Assembly: GCA_038211505.1 (NCBI GenBank)
Contig: JBBQVO010000142.1
Location: 1-8,988 of the forward strand
Direction: 5' to 3'
DNA from: JBBQVO01 sp038211505
GTDB taxonomy: Bacteria; Chloroflexota; Dehalococcoidia; DSTF01; JACRBR01
Length of the DNA stretch: 8,988 nucleotides
Shown here one piece after another: positions 5,526 through 8,988 of this stretch. Position 1 is the first letter of the stretch, and every line of letters begins with the position of its first letter. The notes under the pieces were generated by a model. That model saw nothing but the letters and a program-made list of their open reading frames with translations, ran no database searches and was not told the DNA's origin. The translations under genes and the position numbers were made by a program.

Positions 5526-5951
5526 CATTGCGACATCCCCTGCGGCATCTACGACCCGCATCTGATGCAGATCGCCGCGCTCACCGTCATCCGCATGAAC
5601 CAGCTGATCGACGGCCTCAAGACCGACGACGTTGCGCGAGACAACTCCTTCACCCGCTACGTGCACGTCAAGGAAGAGCACGCCGAACTGGCGAAGCGCG
5701 AAGCCCGCATCATCTTCGGCGACTACTTCAAGCCCGAACACTCGGAGAAGTACCCGGATCTCGGCGGCACGGCCTGGGACATCCTCAAGGTCGGCGGCAA
5801 GTGCAAGCAGGAAGTCAACATGGAGGCGGCGCAGCAACTGCTGACGCTGACGCATCGCTTCGCCGAGATCTTCTGGGACTCGAAGGGCGTCGCCACCAAG
5901 AAGCAGCCCTCGAATCAAGCCGTCGGCGGCGAACTCGTCGTCCCGGCGTAA
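5442..5951 (+). CDS. sodN: nickel superoxide dismutase precursor
   Basis: A 169-residue precursor of Ni-SOD, which converts superoxide to oxygen and hydrogen peroxide using nickel held by an N-terminal hook. The hook HCDIPCGIYDP (29-39) is unmistakable: after cleavage His29 becomes His1, with Cys30 and Cys34 as Cys2 and Cys6, and Tyr37 as the gating tyrosine. The body (40-150) is the expected four-helix bundle, including DNSFTRYVHVKEEHAELAKREARIIFGDYF. The 28-residue leader is longer than the 14-residue leader of Streptomyces SodN and does not look like a Sec or Tat signal. A third Cys (121) and a tail of about 24 residues after FWDSKG are not in the minimal family pattern. AGAAGGAG (5428-5435) lies 6 bases before the ATG. 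The maturation protease follows 15 bases after the stop, forming a two-gene unit. A 16-bp palindrome upstream suggests control by a dimeric regulator. Confidence 0.97.
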   Translation: MLQTRLHSLMSRGLRIIDRVSAPGQADAHCDIPCGIYDPHLMQIAALTVIRMNQLIDGLKTDDVARDNSFTRYVHVKEEHAELAKREARIIFGDYFKPEHSEKYPDLGGTAWDILKVGGKCKQEVNMEAAQQLLTLTHRFAEIFWDSKGVATKKQPSNQAVGGELVVPA

Positions 5952-5966
5952 TCGCTGCGCATCAAG

Positions 5967-6419
5967 ATGAAGACTGACACGCGAGCGACGGCGGCGGGCA
6001 CGGATCATCGCGCCCGCGGCCGAAGCTCGCGTGCCTTCGCGTTGCTGACGCTCATCGCCGCGCCGCTCGGAGGCGTCGCCGCCGGCTGGTGGCTCGGATC
6101 GCGACTGCCGGTCGTGCGGTACATCGTCGATGGCGAGAGCATGGAGCCCGCTTACGTCGCGGGCGATCGGGTGCTCGTCAACCGCTGGTCGTACCGCCCC
6201 GGCCGCGCGCCTGCGATTGGCGACGTCGTCGTCCTCAACGACCCCGAGCGTCACGGGCATTACCTCATCAAGCGCATCGCCGCTCTGCCCGTGCTCGACG
6301 ATGCCTCGTCGTCGCAGATCTACGTCCTCGGCGACAACGCCGCCCGCAGCCACGACTCCCGCGCTTTCGGCCCGCTGCCCGCCAGCGCCATCGTCGGCCG
6401 CGCCTGGCTGAAGTACTAA
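5967..6419 (+). CDS. sodX: nickel-type superoxide dismutase maturation protease (S26 family)
   Basis: A 150-residue signal-peptidase-I-like protease. It has a basic N-terminus (1-22), one membrane helix (about 24-43), then GESMEPAYVAGDRVLVNRW with the nucleophile Ser58 followed by Met, IGDVVVLNDP (84-93), the general base Lys102 in HYLIKRIAA, and the box D motif GDNAARSHDSRAFGPLP (122-138). The small size and the GDN..SxDSRxFGPL ending are typical of SodX/CbiY-type proteases encoded beside sodN. Its expected job is to cut the SodN leader before His29. The ATG is 16 bases after the sodN stop and has only a weak ribosome site, so translation may depend on coupling to sodN. No frame damage is seen. 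Confidence 0.93.
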   Translation: MKTDTRATAAGTDHRARGRSSRAFALLTLIAAPLGGVAAGWWLGSRLPVVRYIVDGESMEPAYVAGDRVLVNRWSYRPGRAPAIGDVVVLNDPERHGHYLIKRIAALPVLDDASSSQIYVLGDNAARSHDSRAFGPLPASAIVGRAWLKY

Positions 6420-6428
6420 GGTGGGTTC

Positions 6429-6451
6429 GGTTCTGGGTTCTGGGTCGTGGG
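6429..6451. repeat. heptanucleotide tandem repeat, GGTTCTG x3
   Basis: Units GGTTCTG, GGTTCTG, GGTCGTG then GG, starting ten bases after the sodX stop. On the other strand the unit rotates to GAACCCA. It is followed 14 bases later by a REP-like hairpin. Confidence 0.75.
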
Positions 6452-6462
6452 ATGTTTGTCAC

Positions 6463-6487
6463 GCAGCGCGGGCGTTTCAGCCCGCGC
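6463..6487. repeat. REP-like hairpin, copy C (GCA + 9-4-9 stem-loop)
   Basis: GCA, then GCGCGGGCG (6466-6474), loop TTTC, AGCCCGCGC (6479-6487), eight pairs with one mismatch (G-A) at the loop. The following CGGTTCGC resembles the GGGTCGC after copy B. It lies 46 bases after sodX and may end or stabilise that transcript. Confidence 0.65.
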
Positions 6488-6621
6488 CGGTTCGCGACGA
6501 CACGGCGCCATCAACCTCCGCAGCGGCGCGTAATTCTCTCCCCAGAGCGCACTTTCTCTCCTTGAGAGCCCCGTTCGCGCGACTGATTCCACTTCGAAGC
6601 GGCGAGAATCGCATCTCACAT

Positions 6622-6646
6622 GTAGCCCGGGCTTTCCAGCCCGGGC
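6622..6646. repeat. REP-like hairpin, copy D (GTA + 9-4-9 stem-loop)
   Basis: GTA, then GCCCGGGCT (6625-6633), loop TTCC, AGCCCGGGC (6638-6646), nine perfect pairs. Compared with copy B the stem has changed on both sides, so pairing is kept. Confidence 0.75.
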
Positions 6647-6690
6647 GCGGGATTGCACCTGACCCTGCGGACCGGCGATCAGTCCCCGAC

Positions 6691-6716
6691 AAGTTCCCAC
6701 ACCGGAGCGGGAACTT
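6691..6716 (+). terminator. hairpin with short T-run before the DUF4349 gene
   Basis: AAGTTCCC (6691-6698), 10-base loop, GGGAACTT (6709-6716), then TT. The eight-pair stem ends in TTTT. It could stop upstream transcription, act as an attenuator in the DUF4349 leader, or be a second hairpin attached to REP-like copy D, as a second hairpin also follows copy A. Confidence 0.4.
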
Positions 6717-6735
6717 TTCCCCACGCGCATGCGTC

Positions 6736-6777
6736 TTTCCTGCAAACCCCGCTTTGTTGGGACGACCATGCAGGAGG
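6736..6777 (+). promoter_or_regulatory. hairpin that can hide the DUF4349 Shine-Dalgarno
   Basis: TTTCCTGCA (6736-6744) pairs with TGCAGGAGG (6769-6777), seven standard pairs plus two G-T pairs, closing a 24-base loop. The right arm contains the whole AGGAGG (6772-6777), 7 bases before the ATG, so the folded form would block translation initiation. Confidence 0.4.
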
Positions 6778-6784
6778 ACGAACG

Positions 6785-7813
6785 ATGATCAGCTCTCTCA
6801 AGAATCACCGATGGTTGGTCGCGACCGCGCTCGTCGCGGCGGTGGCGCTCGCGGCGGCGTGCGGCGGGTCGACAAGCAAATTACCCGCCGCGGGCAGCGC
6901 CCCGCGCAACAGCGGCGGCGGCAGCTCGACGGAGCTGCAATCCAGCGCGCCGCCGCCGAGCGACGCGGCGAAGGGCGGCGTCAAGTCCAGCAGCGCGCCG
7001 ACCGGCGATGTCGTCACAGGCGGCGCCGGCAGTACAGGGACCGCCGACGGTGGCGCGTCACCCGATCAGCTGCCGCCGCAGCTCGATCGGAAGATCATTC
7101 AGACTGCGACGCTCTCGATCGAGTCCGGCGAAGTCTCGAAGAAGTTTGAGGATGCCGGTAACATCGCTGCGGCGGCCGGCGGATTCGTGTCGAGCTCGTC
7201 GTTCGGCAACTCAGGCGATCGGCAGACGGCGTCGGTCACGATCCGCGTGCCTGGCAACGCCTACCAGCGCGTGCTTGGCGATCTTCGCAAGCTCGGCGAT
7301 GTGAAGTCGGAGGACTCCGGCGCCAACGACGTCACCGAGCAGTACACCGATCTCGCGTCGCGCCTGCGCAACCTGCAGGCGACGGAAGCCCGCTACAGCG
7401 AGTTCTTGGGGAAGGCGCAGAACATCACCGAAGTGCTGACGGTGCAGGATCGCCTGAACTCGACGCGCGGTGAGATCGAACAGGTGCAGGGCCGCATCAA
7501 CCTGCTCGATCACCAGACCGACATGGCGACGATCACGCTGCACCTCGATCCGCCGCCGATCGCCAAGGCGGAGCCGCCGAAGCCCGCCGGTTCGCGCAGC
7601 CCGTTCACCGTCGCCGCTGATTCGTTCCAGGCATCGCTCGCGGTGCTGCTCGGCCTCGCGACGGTCGCGCTCGCGGTGGCGGCGTTCTCGTGGTGGCTCG
7701 TGCCGGTCGGCGCCGTCGCCGCATACGTCGCCCGCCGCCAGCAACGCGCGATGCAGAACAACCGGCAAGCACCACCGCCGCCGCCCGCCGCTCCGATCGC
7801 GCCCACGGCGTAA
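6785..7813 (+). CDS. DUF4349 domain lipoprotein
   Basis: A 342-residue envelope protein. The signal peptide (1-25) ends in a lipobox, LAAA before Cys26, so it should be lipid-anchored on the outer face of the cytoplasmic membrane. A Gly/Ser/Ala-rich linker (27-100) precedes the DUF4349 domain (about 102-316): QTATLSIESGEVSKKFEDAG, GGFVSSSSFG, TASVTIRVPGNAYQRVLGDLRKLGDV, EQYTDLASRLRNLQATEARY, ITEVLTVQDRLNSTRGEIEQVQGRINLLD and MATITLHLDPPP. Residues 183-245 look like a coiled coil. A membrane helix (about 280-312) comes next, then an Arg/Gln-rich and Pro-rich cytoplasmic tail. The function of DUF4349 proteins is not known. The ATG at 6785 is firm: AGGAGG (6772-6777) is 7 bases upstream, and the frame above it has no signal peptide. 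It appears to be a single-gene unit followed by a terminator-like hairpin. Confidence 0.94.
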   Translation: MISSLKNHRWLVATALVAAVALAAACGGSTSKLPAAGSAPRNSGGGSSTELQSSAPPPSDAAKGGVKSSSAPTGDVVTGGAGSTGTADGGASPDQLPPQLDRKIIQTATLSIESGEVSKKFEDAGNIAAAAGGFVSSSSFGNSGDRQTASVTIRVPGNAYQRVLGDLRKLGDVKSEDSGANDVTEQYTDLASRLRNLQATEARYSEFLGKAQNITEVLTVQDRLNSTRGEIEQVQGRINLLDHQTDMATITLHLDPPPIAKAEPPKPAGSRSPFTVAADSFQASLAVLLGLATVALAVAAFSWWLVPVGAVAAYVARRQQRAMQNNRQAPPPPPAAPIAPTA

Positions 7814-7834
7814 CACAGCTACCAGAACGCAAGA

Positions 7835-7872
7835 AGGAGAGTGGACGAATCGGCGTCCTCTCTCCTCATTTT
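7835..7872 (+). terminator. Rho-independent terminator candidate after the DUF4349 gene
   Basis: AGGAGAG-T-GGAC (7835-7846) pairs with GTCC-T-CTCTCCT (7855-7866): 11 pairs with one T-T mismatch and an 8-base loop, followed by CATTTT (7867-7872). It lies 22 bases after the stop, between two convergent genes. Confidence 0.6.
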
Positions 7873-7955
7873 CCTCACGCTTGATCGAACCGGCAAACAA
7901 GAATAAGTCGTCGAGCGCTCCAACCGACCCCTTCGTGCTCTTCGTGGTTAACCCG

Positions 7956-8822
7956 TCACTCCTCCTCGTCGTACAGCCCATCGAAATCGAAGCGCACATC
8001 GAGCACGCTAAGCCCCTCTGCGGCGAGCGCACGGCGTAACGCGATCGCGTCGGCGTCCGACGAGCAGTAGAAGGCGAGGGCGCCGCCGCCGCCGGCGCCG
8101 CAAGCTTTGCCGGCCGACGCGCCGTGCTTCATCGCTAGATCAACGATCGCATCGATGCCGTCGTTGGTGACGCTCCCGTGCAGGCGCTTCTGCTGCAGCC
8201 AGTTCTCGTTGATGACGTGTCGGATGCCGCCAAAGTCGCTGCCGGCGATCGCGTCACGCATCGCTTTCCCGTACTGCTTGAGCGCCAGCAGCGCGCCCGT
8301 GACGTCGTCGTCGTGGCGCGCGTATGCTGCCCACACCGCGTCGTGGATCTCGCCCGACAGCCGGGAGACGCCGCTATCAACGAGCACGAGCCGGCTTTCG
8401 AGCGCCGCCAGATGCGACTCCGGCATCGTCAACCGCTCGATGCGCACGGGACCGCCGGCCGCGGTCGCGCGCGTGAACGTCATGTAGCTGAGGCCGCCGT
8501 AGCAGGCGGCGTACTGATCCTGGCGTCCGCCGGCGACACCCGCTGCCGTCTCCGCCGCATACGCCGCCTAGGCGATCTCGTCGAGATCGGCGTCTGCATT
8601 GCGCAGCGCTTCCGTCAGCACGTGCTCCGCCGCCGACGATCCGAGGCCGCCGCATGTTGTGTCGCGCTCGATGTTCACGCGATCGCCGTCGAGCGATCCG
8701 CGCACGTGCGTCGCGATGGCGACGTTGACGACGGCGCCGCCCTCGTCGTCGGCGAACGCAGGCACGTCCGTCCATCCGCCGGCCAGGTCGATGCGAAGGG
8801 GAGCTCGCGCGCGTCGGGTCAT
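7956..8822 (-). pseudogene. GHMP-family sugar kinase (HddA-like) with an in-frame TAG
   Basis: One 288-codon frame is interrupted only by TAG at codon 85 (complement of 8568-8570); both sides are in the same frame. Motif 1 is PLRIDLAGGWTDVP (8-21), motif 2, the ATP-phosphate loop, is GGLGSSAA (58-65), the catalytic region GGRQDQYAA is at 98-106 with the likely catalytic Asp102, and motif 3 GKACGAGGGG is at 238-247. This is the galactokinase/homoserine/mevalonate/phosphomevalonate kinase fold, nearest in pattern to D-glycero-D-manno-heptose 7-phosphate kinases and fucokinase-like enzymes. Motifs 1 and 2 are closer together than in standard HddA. The stop falls between motif 2 and the catalytic Asp, so neither half could be active alone. 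All motifs are otherwise intact, pointing to a very recent mutation or a sequencing error. The start at 8822 lacks a Shine-Dalgarno but has a promoter at leaderless distance. Confidence 0.85.
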
Positions 8823-8828
8823 ATGCGG

Positions 8829-8857
8829 ATTGTCGCGCCTATCGCCGCCCGAGTCGA
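8829..8857 (-). promoter_or_regulatory. promoter at leaderless distance for the GHMP kinase
   Basis: Minus strand TCGACT (8857-8852), 17 bases, GACAAT (8834-8829), then six bases and the ATG at 8822. Each box matches consensus at four of six positions. RNA would start at or beside the ATG, in line with the missing Shine-Dalgarno. Confidence 0.4.
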
Positions 8858-8890
8858 TAGTCCGCCCGAGATCTGAAGTCTCCGCCGCCG

Positions 8891-8919
8891 TTGACGTTAT
8901 AGTGTCTTCAAGACACTAT
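8891..8919 (+). promoter_or_regulatory. promoter with an embedded perfect 21-bp palindrome (operator)
   Basis: TTGACG (8891-8896), 17 bases, CACTAT (8914-8919) form a promoter for the gene starting at 8957. The palindrome has 10-base arms, ATAGTGTCTT (8899-8908) and AAGACACTAT (8910-8919), around a single C. It fills the spacer and the -10 box, the usual place for a repressor that blocks RNA polymerase. The transcript would begin near 8926. TetR-, MarR- or Rrf2-type dimers bind sites of this size; the sequence alone does not say which. Confidence 0.7.
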
Positions 8920-8956
8920 TTGTGCGCATCGTCACGAACGCATACGGAGGCGCATC

Positions 8957-8988
8957 ATGGTCACCGAAGACGTCCGCGATCGAGTCAC
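8957..8988 (+). CDS. start of an unidentified gene (3' end outside window)
   Basis: ATG at 8957 is preceded by ACGGAGG (8944-8950) with 6 bases between, a strong ribosome site. Only ten complete codons are visible (MVTEDVRDRV). The beginning resembles that of small Fe-S assembly factors of the DUF59/Mrp type, but ten residues cannot support a name. It lies behind a palindromic operator and is divergent from the GHMP kinase. Confidence 0.65.
   Translation, partial: MVTEDVRDRV

Larger units (their letters stand above)
6420..6784. other. gene-free 365-base gap with clustered repeats
   Basis: No reading frame here has a plausible start and family-like protein. The gap holds a heptamer repeat (6429-6451), two REP-like hairpins (6463-6487, 6622-6646), an 8-bp stem hairpin (6691-6716) and a hairpin covering the ribosome site of the next gene (6736-6777). 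I see no clear sigma-70 promoter for the DUF4349 gene. Confidence 0.7.

Noticed and set aside
5445..6353. Long open frame (302 codons) on the minus strand across sodN and sodX
   Set aside because: It is antisense to two genes with unmistakable catalytic and metal-binding motifs; its protein is Arg/Val/Asp-rich with no family features, as expected for a shadow in GC-rich DNA.
6416..6808. Minus-strand frame of 130 codons covering the gap and the DUF4349 start
   Set aside because: It runs through two hairpin repeats and a heptamer repeat, overlaps a firm ribosome site, and yields an Arg-rich protein without recognisable features.
8568..8570. TAG in the GHMP kinase read as pyrrolysine or another recoded amino acid
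   Set aside because: There is no tRNA-Pyl or PylS in the window, other genes here end at TAG normally (UPF0182, SDR, SnoaL-like), and a simple mutation or sequencing error explains it better.

Overview
The window reads as ordinary chromosomal DNA from a GC-rich bacterium. My best guess is an uncultured Chloroflexota (Dehalococcoidia/Thermomicrobia-like), with an actinobacterium as the alternative. This rests on the gene mix: a UPF0182 membrane protein, a nickel superoxide dismutase with its maturation protease, a DUF4349 lipoprotein and a small Chloroflexota-style zinc-ribbon protein. Intergenic gaps carry dispersed hairpin repeats and heptanucleotide repeats. I see no phage, transposase, CRISPR, tRNA or rRNA.

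Layout. Positions 1-2341 (+) hold the C-terminal half of a UPF0182 protein and a classical SDR oxidoreductase 31 bases downstream. Positions 2403-4526 (-) hold four small genes: an SnoaL-like protein, a zinc-ribbon protein, a VOC-family protein and an FMN-binding PNPOx-like protein. At least three start behind their own promoter-like sequences, so this is a run of separate units rather than one operon. Positions 4694-5191 (-) encode an unrecognised four-helix membrane protein. Positions 5442-6419 (+) are the clearest functional unit: sodN (nickel superoxide dismutase precursor) followed by sodX (the S26-type peptidase expected to expose its nickel-binding N-terminus). A perfect 16-bp palindrome lies just upstream of sodN. 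Positions 6785-7813 (+) encode a DUF4349 lipoprotein whose Shine-Dalgarno sequence can be hidden in a hairpin, followed by a terminator-like hairpin. Positions 7956-8822 (-) are a GHMP-family sugar kinase reading frame broken by one in-frame TAG. The right edge carries the first codons of another (+) gene behind a promoter whose spacer and -10 region are occupied by a perfect 21-bp palindrome.

Beyond the genes, the main patterns are these. (1) Four copies of a small repeat, G(T/C)A followed by a 9-4-9 hairpin, whose stem sequences differ between copies but keep pairing. (2) Three different heptamer tandem repeats in three gaps, two of those gaps also holding hairpin repeats. (3) Two strong palindromic operator candidates. 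(4) Several minus-strand genes without a Shine-Dalgarno but with a -10-like box at leaderless distance. (5) Over-representation of the octamer GCGATCGC. I found no convincing new multi-gene defence or biosynthetic system. The best leads are the repeat families, the two palindromic operators and the interrupted kinase.
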